From Tetracentron sinense (lineage: Eukaryota; Streptophyta; Magnoliopsida; Trochodendrales; Trochodendraceae), in assembly GCA_015143295.1 (NCBI GenBank), contig CM026554.1, positions 28,223,531 to 28,287,530 of the forward strand: 64,000 nt of DNA. The letters are read 5' to 3'. A program made the translations under genes and the position numbers. A model generated the notes under the pieces. That model searched no databases. It was not told the origin of the DNA and saw nothing but the letters and a program-made list of their open reading frames with translations. This document shows positions 1 through 12,030 of this stretch, piece by piece; position 1 is the stretch's first letter, and every line of letters starts with the position of its first letter.

Positions 1-1374
1 GGATGTGGCGATTAGATGCCAAATGTGTGATGTATGATATGTGTGGGTTGTGAGTTGGAAATGGAGGATGGGCATTGTACAAATAACAAACTTACCCTTG
101 TATTATTAGATGGAAAATATGCACTAAAAATAAGAAGATGAACTATGGAGGAACATTGCATGTGATGTGTTTGACAAAATGCCTAAACTATGAAATAATG
201 ATTTGAAGGAAGAAAAAGGGAAATAGGCCTTATACATGTATTCTCATGAATGATAAATGGATTTAAATACCATGTTGATTACTCAAATTCTCATATGCAT
301 ATATTGTGAATTGAATGGTGATGTCATACCTCTCTTATTATCCTTATTCCATGATTGTCACGATGGACACGTACACGAGCACGCATGATAGCATGAACCG
401 AGATTTCAAGAGCATATGCATATAATAACCAACAAGAATATATTGCATATCAATGAGGTTGGTAGCCCAGGGACATTCGGGTACTAGCCTCTGGCTCACA
501 AGAAAACCCCTAAAACACATATTGTCAAGGAGGTTGGTAGCCCAGGGACATTCGGGTACTAGCCTCTGGCTCACAAGAAAACCATACATATCAAGGAGGT
601 TGGCAGCCCAGGGAGATTCAGGTGCTAGCCTCTGGCTCACAAGTTACAAGATGCAAGTTTACAAGATGATGACAAGGTATTCATGCATGCACGTATACAT
701 GATTTTCACAAGGCATATCGAGATATGGAAACGGGTTTTCAGGCATGAGTTTTATCGGCGTTTTTGCATTCATGCACATCAAGATGATAATATTGCTCCA
801 TGTTTAATATTATTTAAATTCTATGAGTTTACTATTGCCTGGAATTGATGATTGGTATGGTACTACTCCTTGCATGTTTATTATTACTATGGATAGCTAG
901 TAGCTTGTACTCGCTGAGTATTCCATGCTCAGCCGTACTTTCATGTTGGCAGGTACTGAGGGAGCCCTCGACCCAGAGCCTTGGGTTGAGGAAGAGTATA
1001 TCGAGGAGAGAGAGCCGTCTATCCCACTGCAGTCTCATGCGGACTGAGACCTTGATGTGTGGCCATACCTCGACTACTGTTGAGGGGAGAGTATGAGAGG
1101 GTCTTTTATGTATTTTGATATTTTGATAGGTGGGTCTGTCCACCTTAGACTTAGACATGTTTTGTATATATGTTAACTTGGAATACTATTTTGGACATCT
1201 TAGAAGAAAATAAAAAGTTAGTTTACGCTTCCGCAATTTATGTTTAGCTTCCGCGCTCTGATTATCATGGTTTGGTACTGTAATTATCTTATTCATTACA
1301 GGATGGTTTGGCAGGTACGTACAGTCACACCTAAAGTATCCCTTAACTCCTAGGGGGTATTTTGGGGCGCGACA
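1..1374 (+). mobile_element. 3' part of a Ty3-gypsy-type LTR (start lies before the window)
   Basis: No coding sequence is visible. The stretch ends in TTTTGGGGCGCGACA, a terminus like those of other gypsy LTRs in this window (for example TTTGGGGTCGTTACA in the LTR at 22238-28513, read on its own strand). Immediately to the right, sequence switches to a Tat-type LTR read on the minus strand. The most economical reading is that this element inserted into that LTR. The bases GTTAG at 1375-1379 would then be the right copy of the 5-bp target duplication; the left copy lies outside the window. Family assignment is inferred from the terminus only. Confidence 0.5.
455..643 (+). repeat. Three-copy tandem repeat inside the LTR
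   Basis: Three near-identical copies begin at about 455, 530 and 596, so the period shrinks from 75 to 66 bp. Each carries GGTTGGTAGCCCAGGGA followed by CTAGCCTCTGGCTCACAAG. Long open frames cross the array on both strands, but they follow from the repeat itself and are not credible genes. Confidence 0.85.
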
Positions 1375-2617
1375 GTTAGACTCAGAGGGGTTTGGGGAGT
1401 CCAGTCTAGGCCCTGAAATGGACCAAGGCTCCACCCAAAAGGGTTTAAATGTGTTGCAATGTAAACTGCCAGGAATGGCAGTACTGAGTTTACCCCAATT
1501 CCTGGATTTTTTGAAAACAAGGTTTATGCCCATGGGGGCTATGCACCAGTGCTACTAGGGATTCCCTTATGAGCTGAAGGACCCCCAGAGGGTCTTGTGA
1601 GGGTCTGAGAGGTTCAGGGGGGCTTGTACTTGTAGGGGTTCGCTTCACTTATGATCAAAGTGAGGGAACACCCTGATTTGGGTTTGAGCTACAAACTAAC
1701 AACAAAAAAAAGCACAATAAAGTCCCCTAGAAATGACCAGGGGCTCACAGGTAATAAAAATAACAATAAACGGGGTAGGGGATGCCCAACCCTAATGCTC
1801 TATTCTTGCCAAGGTGGTGAGGTTGCAGCCAATGGGCATGCACCAGTGGGGGTGCTGCACGGATACAAGAGGAGGAGTTGGGTGTCCCTGGGTGTTCAGA
1901 GGAGTGCCCACAGGGGTTTTTGGAAGAGCTAAAGGCCTGGGTTTTGCAATAGAGCTTCGGAATAGGGGGTTTGCAGATTGGGTTTACGGTTGTGGAGTCT
2001 GGTCTTTATAGGGAGAGCCCTTGGGGACCTAATGGGGATTGAATGGAAGGCTGAGCATATGGTTGGACCCCGTGGAGGTCGAGTGAGGGAGGTGAGGTGA
2101 TGGTGGAGTGTGCAGGGTCAGCAAATCGGAACTCAAACAATGGCGGTAGATGATCTACCGGCATTGCCAAACTAGGCTAAAATTTAATGGTTGTATATCA
2201 TCTACCGCTAATCTGAGATTTATTTAAATTTGGGCATGGCCCATGCACACCTAGGCGAGAGGGGTTGGCTTTAGGGCTTCATGGGCCCAGGATACAGGTT
2301 CAGGCCCTAGGGGCCATGGTCTTAAGGTTTATGCCCTAAGGACTCTAGGGCTAGGCTATGGTTTTAGGGTTACTTAGGGTTAGGGTTTTTGTACTAGGGT
2401 TGTCCTAAAATTGAGTCATGGGGTTTAGCTAGGGTTAGGTCCTAGGGTTTAACTAGGGTTTACCTAGAGTTGGGGAGTTAACCTAGGGTTTGTCAAGGAT
2501 TGAGCTCTAGGGTTTCACTAAGGTTTGTCTAGGTTTTAAGGGGACTTGGCTGGGGCTAAACATAGTTAAAAGACCTTAACCATGGTTAGATAGGGGTGTA
2601 AAAATTGGGTGCTTACA
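1375..2617 (-). mobile_element. Tat-type Ty3-gypsy LTR, 5' portion, minus strand
   Basis: Read on the minus strand from 2617, this begins TGTAAGCACCCAATTTTTAC, the same start as the 3' LTR at 12429 and the solo LTR at 24991. It follows the same order of landmarks: CTAGGGTTT-rich repeats, an AATGGCGGTAGA dyad near 2140-2165, a TATA-like CTATAAAG near 2005, then the segments around CCCCTGGTC and TCTGGGGGTCC. Only the first 1.24 kb is present; the rest is cut off at 1375 by the neighbouring LTR. The right end abuts the last 31 bp of a copia 5' LTR, so this LTR is inserted in that element. Confidence 0.75.
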
Positions 2618-2650
2618 CCCTATATTTGAGGTTTATCGAATTTTTTCAGT

Positions 2651-2662
2651 TGGTATCAGAGC
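2651..2662 (+). other. Primer binding site (initiator Met tRNA)
   Basis: TGGTATCAGAGC lies two bases after the end of the 5' LTR. This is the classic plant Ty1-copia primer binding site, complementary to the 3' end of initiator methionine tRNA, and it marks the start of the internal region. Confidence 0.9.
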
Positions 2663-2709
2663 AGGTTCACTAATGTTTTAGTGCGATCTTATTCTTATAT
2701 TCGGTGAAT

Positions 2710-4594
2710 ATGAATCTCCAAAGAGAGGGAGGATCCATCTCTTATCCCTCATTATTTGATAAGAATAATTATGCCTATTGGAAAGCTCGAATGAGAGCGT
2801 TTCTAAAATCATTAGATGAGAGAGTATGGATCTCCATTGAACAAAGTTGGACCCATCCAATAAAGACCATAGATGACCAAACCATTCCTAAACCTTCTTC
2901 TAAATGGACCAATGTAGATTTTGAAAGTTGTAGATGGAACAGTAAAGGTCTAAATGGAATCTTCACTGTTGTCACACTTGAAGAATTTCGACGTATTTCT
3001 AAATGTGACACTTCAGATGAGGCATGAGACATTCTTCAAATTACCCATGAAGGGACAACAACTATTAAGATCTCCAAACTTCAAATGCTTACCTCTAAGT
3101 TTTAAAAGTTGATGATGGATGATAATGAAACTTTTGACAATTTTTATGCTAATCTGAGTGACATTGTCAATTCTAGTTTCAATCTGGGGGAAAGAATTCC
3201 TGAGTCCAAAATTATTAGAAAAATTTTGAGATCTCTACCTGAGAGATTTCGATCAAAGGTTACCGCCTTTGAAGAGAGCAAAAATATTGATGCTCTCAAA
3301 ATCGAAGAGTTGGTTGGTTCTCTCCAAACCTATGAGTTAAATCTGAACCCATCTAAGAAACCAAAATCTATTACCTTAAAATCCGTCAAGGAATTCATAG
3401 ATGGTTCAGATAGTGACTCCAAGGATGAAGAAAAAGAGTTGACTTTATTTACAAAGAAATTCAAAAAAAATTTAAAATTTAATAAGAGATTTAATTCAAA
3501 AGGACAAAAATCTTTTGAGAAGCCAAAGTCCAAGCACTTTGAAAATAAGAAACATCTTAAAAGTATTGACAGTAAATCTCAAGGTGTTCAATGCTATGAA
3601 TGCCAAGGCTATGGTCATATTGCCGCTGAGTGCTCTAATAAAAAAATATTTAAGGGCAAGGCAAGGGATGAGAGTGAATCTGAATATGAGGAATCAGATA
3701 GTTCTTCTTGTGAGAAGACTAAGGGTTATATGGCCTTCACTGTATCTTTATCTGGGGTTGAAAAATCTTCTTCAAATGTTGTGAGTGACCAACACCATAG
3801 TGATGGTGAGGATGATGAGAGTCAGAATGACTCAGATTCTAAGGGAGACCTCGAGGCAGCCCATGATGAGCTATTTCAGGAATGCATAAAGTTGAAAAAG
3901 GTTCAGTTTTTCATGTCCAAAAATATCAATTGAAATAGAAAAAAATGCCTTAGACCAAGTGACTTCAGGGTTGAGAGCTCTTGTGTCACAGCTTGAGGAA
4001 GAGAAGGTTTCCCTCTTTATCAAGACTCAGCTTCTTGAATCTAATTTGTATGTTTGTCTTGATGAAAAGGCAAGTCTTGAAATCAAGTAGGCTGATCTTG
4101 AGCAAAATCAGAGGTATAGAGATGTGAAGGGAACTTCATCCACCTCGAACATTGAGCCTGGTGTTAAAAGGCACTCTCCTGAAAATAGGAAGGACCCTTC
4201 AACTCAGAAATTCATTCATACATGTCATGAATGTGGAATAAAGGGTCATATTAAGCCTCGATGTCCTAAACTTCGAAGAATGCCCAATCATGGTTTTGAG
4301 AACCAAAATAATCTTAATGAGAATCTTCAAAGGACAGTTGAGGTCCTAGTGGAGAAGTCTAGGAGTTTGTGTGAAGATGTGATGAAAATTGCTCACAACT
4401 CTAGACAGTGGCATGGTCATGACACTCCTTATGCTAGATATAAAGGAGGTAACGAGGAGAACCATAATGCTCACCATAATTCTAGGACTCAATCCCGAAA
4501 AAGGAGGAACATGAGGAAGAGGCAAAAGGTCATACCTACCTCAACTGAAATGGTTAGAGACCAAAGGGTCAATCAAACTACTGAAACCGTTTAG
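2710..4594 (+). pseudogene. Ty1-copia gag, decayed, with two zinc knuckles
   Basis: This encoded the capsid/nucleocapsid polyprotein of the element. From the ATG at 2710, one frame runs to 3933 with in-frame stops near 3025 (TGA) and 3102 (TAA). It contains the gag motifs LFDKNNYAYWKARM, SLPERFRSKVTAFEE and LVGSLQTYELNLNPSKKPK. A CCHC knuckle, CYECQGYGHIAAEC, lies near 3590-3635 and is followed by an acidic serine-rich tail. A second block (about 4124-4594) lies in another frame and holds another knuckle, CHECGIKGHIKPRC, followed by a basic tail. The two stops and the frame change make it a pseudogene. The paired knuckles and acidic linker recall Sirevirus-like gags. The same gag family recurs on the minus strand at 19-29 kb. 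Confidence 0.8.
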
Positions 4595-6300
4595 GTGAGA
4601 AAGGAAGACTTGAAGGACTTCACTTAGCCCTTGCCTGTCATAGCGTAGGATGTGCTTTGTTTGCTATAACTTGTCCTAGTGCTATGCTAGTAGTTTTATT
4701 TTTTCCTATTTTGGTTTGGTTTTCTGTTTTCATTATTTTGAAAAATCCAAAACATTGAAAAACTATAAAATCCAAAAATATTTTAGTTATGTTGCCCTTG
4801 TTTGACTTACATGATCAGCATTCCTTGTGTGATTTTTATTTCTATACTTGTCCTGGGTTGAACATAAGTTTGTTGCTGATTGAGGATATATCACCTTCAT
4901 AGTCTTTTGGTTAGGCTGAAAATTAGACTGGTTTTATCTTGCACAGTTAGAGACTTATTCATGTCTGCATGTTTTGCACTTTCACATGCACTCTGACTAA
5001 TTCTATTGAGAGGTCTAATTCCCAATCTATAGGTGTTTGACTTATCCCAAAAGTGTGACCTTGGATGACCAATCTAGAATGACCTATTGTTAGCCATCCC
5101 CATTTTGTGTATCCTCCATGAGCAAAATTTGTGCAATGAAAAGGGCTATCTACTGGGCTAGTGTGAAAGTCACTATTGGATGCAAACAGTATAAAATGGC
5201 TACCTAAGCGAACAGCAGGTATCTATCTGGGTTACTAGAGTGAAAGCCCATGTTGCCAATAGCTAAGACTACCTACATGGATAGTGTGAAAGCCATCATT
5301 GCATGAAAAGATATGTTCAGATAAAGAACATCAAAAGAAATCTTACAATGTTCGGAGGTATTTGACCAAAAGTAAAAGAAAAATAATGAGTCAAATAAAA
5401 TGGATAAAGGAGCACTAAAATGTAAACAATCAATATATCTGGATCTAATTAGGTTTGACTTCTAAGATTTATTTCTTCGGGAGTCCCCTTAGTGGTTAAT
5501 GTCATATTCTTGGAAAGGGAAAGAAACCTTGATCTAGTATCTAGTCGGACCACCTCTACACACATATTGCTTCACTTTGGAACTGTTCACTAAATGTGAC
5601 TAAGTGAATTGGCTATGCTTTAACATTCTGTGAGATTTAGTTAGATGTGTATCCTCAGTCGGACTAACTAATCATATTCTTCATTGGATTTGTAATTTTC
5701 AATTACTACTGCTTGAAATGCTTTTGATGCATGTTTTTGTGACACATAATATTTTTTGTGTTTCCTTATTACATGGGTCTGTCTAGCTTAGGTTCCCTGA
5801 TTTTGGTGGTGTCCTTGATCTTAGGGGGAGAAGATCAAGTTGAGTTGTTGAGGGGGAGTTTTGTACTTTATATTGCTATTTTATTCCCCGCTCTTTAGTC
5901 CCCTCATTGTCTGCATTTGCTTGGGTGTATTATGGTTGTCTTGATATTTCACATGTGCTAAATTGGTTTATTTTTTAGGATATTGGCTTCCTGCTTACCT
6001 TTGGCAGTTGTTTTGAAAATGGGGAGAATGCTAGGGTAGTATTTCCCTAGTTCAGTACATTCCTTGTATTACCTGTGCTTATTTATTTTCATATTCCATA
6101 CATGCTTCATTGGGTATTTTGTTTATGAGCATGTGCAGGTGCAGGGGTGCAGAGCTTCAGTGTCTTCATTTAAGATTATTTGTCAATTGGTGTCATGTAA
6201 TAGTGTTGGAGTTATGTAATGTTCTAATTCACCGTTTGATGTGTTTGGGTGAGTTTGTGTCAAGTCATGTACTTCAGTTTGGTTTTGCCACGGAATCGCC
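4595..6300 (+). other. Non-coding interior of the copia element
   Basis: No recognisable pol domain is present in any frame. The stretch is AT-rich with short, internally similar blocks near 5150-5310 (GGCTATCTACTGGGCTAGTG and relatives, each followed by GTGAAAG). A run reading TTAGGGGGAGAAGATCAAG lies near 5820, and GAGGGGGAG near 5850 resembles an internal second polypurine tract. Confidence 0.6.
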
Positions 6301-6312
6301 AAAGGGGGAGAT
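6301..6312 (+). other. Polypurine tract
   Basis: AAAGGGGGAGAT directly precedes the TG that opens the 3' LTR, the expected plus-strand primer position for an LTR retrotransposon. Confidence 0.85.
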
Positions 6313-7683
6313 TGTAAAGTCCATGTTTTAGCGTTGACTTATTCCGGTGTCAAAACAAGTGAGTCTAGTATATCTTGTGTCATTGCCTTCAAGCATCCAC
6401 GACAAGTGAAGAAAAATACCGAAGAAAACCGGTTGAAGAAATTCTAATCATATCATTCGTTTCACTCATAGGATGGTAAGTGACCTAGATACCATGTTAC
6501 CTTAGGTGGAAATTGACTTAGAATAATCATAATATGATACCTTAGGTGGAAATTGACATAGATTAACCATATGGACCCTAGGTGATTAGATATGTAACCC
6601 AAAACAAGTGAAAATGTCTTAAAGTACTTAAAAAACTAAGGTTGCTTGTAAGAGCTAAAAATGGGTTTTTGAAAACACGCTTGCACCTCAAGGTTGACCC
6701 TGAGTCTAAAAAATTTTGTATGGTGAAAATCAACAGAAGGTGAACAAATCCAAGGTCGACCGTGGGAGACACTTGGGTCGACCAAAGTTGGCAGTTGGGT
6801 TTACCCAAGTGACTCCCAGGGTCGACCTTGATATGAGATTTTTTCCTTTTCGGTTTTTAGCAACTTCTAATCCATGGTTTTGGTTTCTCTATCTAAGTAG
6901 AACCTTTCTAGTCCGGAAAAGCGGAGGGTGTGTGGGGAGTACTTTGGGGTATCTCTAGAGTTCATAAGAACTCTGGGAATTCTTTTCACTCCTCCCCTTG
7001 ATTATTCTCTCTTCCATCCTAGAGTTGATTTATTCTTTCTTCCATCATAGAGTTTGCAAGCCAATGCTCCATTATTGCTTGCTTGGACTTTCCCATTGAT
7101 AGAGTCCATTTAGGATTTGATTTTAATCAAACCATCAACCCCTTCTAGAAAGAACTACTTGGCTGGAGTGTTCCGGAACCTTTGCAAAGGAGATCGATCA
7201 AAGAAGGATCGTCGATGTGTGATTTGGTCGGTGGAATTTGAAGTCATCATTGACGGAGATTGATTGGAAGATCGTGATTGTTTTGGAGATCTAAGAGAAG
7301 TACGAGCGGCTGCGGTTGATCACGGGACTTGTGAGTACATGATGACTTTTCGAGGCATGGAAGACTAAGAACTGAAGGATCGTAGTGTCGAGTCCGAATG
7401 ATTCAAGTTCGAGTCTTGTAAGTTCTTGTTGACTTTGTCTCAGTGACATCTCTTGGCTGGATTAGGTCCCATATTTTTTCCCAGAAGGGTTTCCACGTAA
7501 AAATCCTTGTGTTATGGTTTGCTTGTTTTTCTCTATTTCCGCACTTTAAGTTCATCATCCCTTAAAGTTTAATTGTTACAATATCAAAAATGATAGATAG
7601 ACTTGTAGGGAGACTTAACCATCCCCTTAAATTTGTGAGTTCTCAACTCAAACCTTAGATTTAAGGTTCATCAAATTTTTTCA
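6313..7683 (+). mobile_element. Copia 3' LTR (1371 bp)
   Basis: It opens TGTAAAGTCCATGTTTTAG and closes TTTTTTCA, bounded left by the polypurine tract and right by Tat pol sequence. Relatives of this LTR occur at 16115-17252, 22622-23837, 30.3 kb, 47.3 kb and 60.6 kb. Shared landmarks are AGTGACCTAGATACC-like and CCTAGGTGGA-like blocks in U3, and AGGTCCCAT..TTCC..GGGTTTCCA(C/T)GTAAAAAT near the end of the transcribed part. U3 holds four GTCGAC or near-GTCGAC motifs between 6693 and 6830. Confidence 0.85.
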
Positions 7684-9706
7684 ACTGGTCTGGGCTACTC
7701 AGCGTCTTCGGCACTATCTTCTTTCCTACCCAAAAATCCTGATCTCTTGGATGGACCCGCTCAAGTACCTACTGGAAAAGTCAGCCACTACCGGGAGGAC
7801 AGTCCGATGGCTCATGATGTTGTTTGAATTCGACATCACATACATGACTTAGAAGTCAATCAAGGGGCAGGCGATTGCAAATCACCTGGCCCACAGTCCA
7901 ACACAAGACTATGTTTTAGTACATAATCAGTTTCCAAATGAAGCCATCCTGTATGCAGAAGCAAAAAAGCAGCAGTACCTCGACTGAGAGTTATACTTCG
8001 AAGGAGCTGCTAAAAGTCATGGGCACGGGGCAGGAGCAGTCTTGATCTCACCCAAGGGAGCACATCTCCCCATCTCAGTCAAACTGCGATTCAAATGTTC
8101 AAATAGTGAAGTAGAGTATGAGGCATGCATAGCCGGTCTGAAAGAAGCCCTAGGCATCAGGATTGAAGAGATAGACGTCTACGACGACTCATCTTTGGTA
8201 ATCTGTCAGGCAAATGAATCTTGGGTCATCCGAGAAGCAAGGCTAGTCTCGTACTTAGCCTACCTCAACGTGTTAATCACTCAGTTCAGAAGAATCAGCT
8301 TTAGTCACAAGTCCAAGAACCATAACAGATTTGTCGATGCACTGGCTACTCTCGTCTCTATGGTACAAATCCCAAGGGGCATCATGCTCTGGCCAATTAA
8401 AATTCAGCAATAGGATCGGCCTGCCTACTGCCTTCAGATCGAAGAAGTATCAGATAACAAGCCTTGGTATACGGACATCAAGCAGTAACTCGAGGACGGA
8501 ACCTTCCCACTCGACGCTACCAAAACAGACCACTGGACAATCAGAAGACTGGCCATTCAATTTATCCTCTTAGGGGGAATCTTGCACAAGAGATCGCCGA
8601 ACCTAATCTGGCTCAGATGCCTTGACTCTCATGAAGTAGCACAAGCAGTCGAAGAAGTTTACGAAGGAACTTGCGGCCCACACATGAACGGGTTGATGTT
8701 CTCGAAGAAGATACTGAGACTGGGCTACTATTGGTCTACAATGGAATCTGACTATTGCCGACATGTGCAGAAGTGCCACCAGTGCCAAATCTGTCGACAG
8801 AATCAATGCACCGCGGACAAGGCTGCACAATCTGACTGCTCCTTAGCCATTCTCAGCTTGGAGCATCAACATCGTTGGACCCATAGCTCCGAAAGCATCA
8901 AACGGACATCGATTCATCCTAGTTGCAATCGACTATTTCACAAATGGGTCGAGGCTGCCTCTTTTGCCAATATCACAGCCACCGTGGTTTAGCGCTTTCT
9001 GAAAAGGGATATCATCTGTCGATACAGAGTCTCATTTGAGATTGTGACAGACAACGCTCTTAACTTCTGCAACAAGGGGATGACAGATCTCTGTCAGAAA
9101 TTCAAGATACATCACAACTCTATACTATGTAGGCCACATACCAATGGTGCAGTTGAGGCCGACAACAAGAATATGAAAAAAATTATAGAAAAGATGGCAG
9201 CCAACTACTCTGCCTGACATGAGATGCTCTCTCACGCACTCATAGCTTACAGAACGTTCATCCGAACTTCAACTGGGACAACACCATTCTCCCTGACCTA
9301 TGGTATGGAAGCAATCCTCCCCATCGAAGTACAGATTCCATCACTCCGAGTGTTAATGGAAGTAGAAATATTAGAAGCAGAATAGGCACAGACCCGGTAT
9401 AAATAGCTGAATCTGATTGAAGAGAGACGACTGAAAACCATCAACCACTCTCAGGCCTATCAGAGGCGTATGGTTAGGGCATTCAACAGTAAGGTCAAGC
9501 CTCGAAGCATTGAAATCGGTAACCTGGTTCTCTGGAAAATGTTGCCAAACTGCCCTAACCCAAGGGGCAAATTTACACCTAACTATGAAGGCCCATACGT
9601 CATCTGAGACAAATTCTCTGGCAGTGCCCTTCGACTCGAATGTATGGATGACAAAGACCACCCCGAGCCCATCAACATGGACAAAGTCAAAAGATACTAC
9701 GCTTAG
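7684..9706 (+). pseudogene. Tat-type gypsy pol remnant (RNase H, second RNase H, integrase)
   Basis: Part of a retrotransposon polyprotein. Near 7690-7900 the frame reads VWATQRLRHYLLSYP and MDPLKYLLEKSATTGRTVRW, the gypsy RNase H/connection region. The archaeal-like RNase H follows (about 7985-8410) with YFEGA (the usual first catalytic Asp is Glu here), EYEACIAGLKEAL, VYDDSSLV and FVDALATL. Integrase (about 8580-9706) shows a damaged HHCC finger (first His replaced by Tyr, then CHQCQ), a core with VTDNALNF and [32 protein letters not shown], and a GPYVI-type C-terminus ending at TAG 9706. Several in-frame stops (for example near 7851, 7987, 8990 and 9217) and frameshifts show that it is dead. 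Confidence 0.85.
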
Positions 9707-11691
9707 GGTTTAGATCTGATAGGTGCTTTGCACTCGTAGAATCTTTGAGAAATGACAGGAGGCCATCTTTGGCACACTCCTTATCCCCTTCAATGTAAAC
9801 CTGTTTTACAAATCAATGAAATCCGCTAGTTAGCCCCTTGAGCCTAACAACCCTTCTTTCACAAAACCTTTTTAGGGACACCCTCCCTTACCAATCTGTG
9901 GCATTTGTCTGAACTACGTCATGGCCTGATCCTGCAAATGGTATGTAAGCAACATGACAAACCAAGTGTGGTCACAAAAGGGGATCATACCTCCCCCGAC
10001 TTTCTCCCACGAAGTCGACTCCTCCCCAAAAGAGTTAAAATATCCCTCAAAGCTTCCCCACGTAGAATTAAACCATCCCCTGTGGAGCCAACAAACCCCT
10101 CTAAAACTTCTCCCCACAGAATCCAGTAGGGAAAAAATCCACTCAACTTCCCCAGTCGAGTTGACTCTCAATGTTACAAAATTTACATAAAAGGAAAACC
10201 CAAAATAGAAGTTGAAACATTTTCAAGAATCAGAGATTCCCCCTCACAGAGATAAAACTCTTCGGGCTCTTTCTCCCAGCAGAAATCTCTCAGAGACAAC
10301 CTCTCCTGAAAAACAAACCTCAAACAGAGACAACCTCTCTCACTCTCTCCCAGCAAAGACAACCTCTCTCAAACTCCCCAGTGGAGCAATAAAAAAGGGG
10401 GTCTCCATAAGAAAAACAAGTACAAATCCCCAGGACAGTACACCAGGAGAAGTCCGCAAGAGCAAAAATCAAATAGCAGAAATCCCAGGGTGTCCCAAAC
10501 TTCGGTTCCCTAGCCTAAATTTTGTCCAACTCTAAGTCCTTCTAGATCCCCTAGAAACTGTGGGTGCAAGCGCAATATCACATCTACATCCTCTGTGGGT
10601 AAAGAATCCCTATAATTCCTAGAGGAGCGTCATTTAGGGCAATGATGAGAGAAGACCAACCTTCCCCAACAAATCGTGGGCATGAGTGAAGACCGGTAAC
10701 GTCCTCATTGCACAAAACTTACGCGACCCCAGACCTACCCTTACAGCTAAGGGCAAAAAATGGACAAAAATCAACCAGCTTCGTAGGCATGAGGAAAACC
10801 GGCAACGTCCTCATCGCGTAAAAATTATGCAAACCCTATTGACTTGGTCATTCCAAGGGTAAAAAAGAGAGAAAAGCTGAATAGCAGTTTAGCAACAAAA
10901 TTCGGCAGTAATCAGTCTCACAGAACTCCTGACAATCTCCTACAGTGGCTAACAGATGGCATGGAAGAACAGATTCTCCGGCAGTAGTCTCCAGTAGAGT
11001 ACAACTCCCCAACAGACAACTAACAATTCCCAGATGGATGCCACTCCACAACAGATCCCCAGGAGTGGTCTACAACAGTACTTCATTCCCCAAGCAGAAT
11101 CCGATTAGATGCCTCTACAAACACTCTCCCAAGCAAGAGTCTAGAAGTTCCAATTGTTTCCCTGCAAGCTTCTCCCCAGCCAGAGTTTAATCTCCAGTGG
11201 CAGTAAGACAAGCATGTCTACCCCCCCAAAATCCTCAGCGGGGATGAAACCTTTTCTGGGTTATACTCTACTATAAAAGGCAAGCTATAAAGTCCCCCCA
11301 AGCTCTGGCAAAGGCAATCTCCTGACAAATCTAAAAGCTAGATAAGCATTCCCTCAACCAGAATAAAAAACTTTTGCAAAAGTCCAACACTTTTCTAAAA
11401 ATATTGTCAAAACAAAACTTTCGGTACCAAGACTTGATCGTACTAACCTGCATTACACAGCTGACAAGACAAGTAGAGGAAGCCGACACCCCGTATCCCC
11501 GCAAGTCGCAGTCAACAGAGTCATAGGAAATCATCCTCACCTTTATCCTCTGCATGACATCATCCTGCATAGCGTCACACCCCGTGACCAAACTCCTCAG
11601 CTTCAATCAACTTGATCAAAAATCCAGCGCCTCTTGGCCATACCAATATCAATCTGGCAAGTGCCTTCGTGCCATGCCACAAACTCCTTTT

Positions 11692-12030
11692 GACACCCCC
11701 GCGTGTCCTCAACATCCCAGGTGAACATTGACGCCAAGTCAACATGCCACCATCTTGCATGTCCTGACATCATCGAGTCTCCATTGATGCCTAGTTAACT
11801 TACTGACATTCTCCGCATGTTCCCTTTCGACACCCCCGCGTGTCCTGGACATCCCGGTGAACATTGATGCCAAGTAAACATGTCGCCACCTCGCAAGTCC
11901 AGACATCATCGAGTCACCATTGACGCCGAGTCAACTTGCCGACATTCTCCGCATGTCCTCTTCTGACACCCCCGTGTGTCCTCGACACCTGTTGTGTCCT
12001 TGACAATCCAGGTGAGCGTCGACATAACAC
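11692..12030 (+). repeat. Tandem repeat, period about 136 bp
   Basis: GACACCCCCGCGTGTCCT recurs at 11692 and 11829, and as GACACCCCCGTGTGTCCT at 11965. The intervening sequence (AACATTGACGCCAAGTCAAC, CATCATCGAGT) is also repeated, giving about 2.5 units inside the Tat spacer. Confidence 0.8.

Larger units (their letters stand above)
2618..7683 (+). mobile_element. Gag-only Ty1-copia element (non-autonomous, TR-GAG-like)
   Basis: The visible parts in order are: 31 bp of the 5' LTR (2618-2648), a primer binding site matching the initiator-Met tRNA (2651-2662), a broken gag gene (2710-4594), about 1.7 kb without coding potential (4595-6300), a polypurine tract (6301-6312) and a complete 3' LTR (6313-7683). 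No protease, integrase, reverse transcriptase or RNase H remnant is seen between gag and the polypurine tract, so it would depend on enzymes from another element. Both LTR remnants end in GAATTTTTTCA or CAAATTTTTTCA. To the right the interrupted Tat element resumes at 7684. Confidence 0.75.

Noticed and set aside
453..848. Open frame of 131 aa across the three-copy tandem repeat
   Set aside because: The frame exists because the repeat lacks stops; it has no domain, and frames of similar origin occur on the opposite strand.
9510..10535. Several 67-107-aa frames in and after the Tat pol end
   Set aside because: They overlap the decayed integrase in the wrong frame or lie in the low-complexity spacer; no motif supports them.
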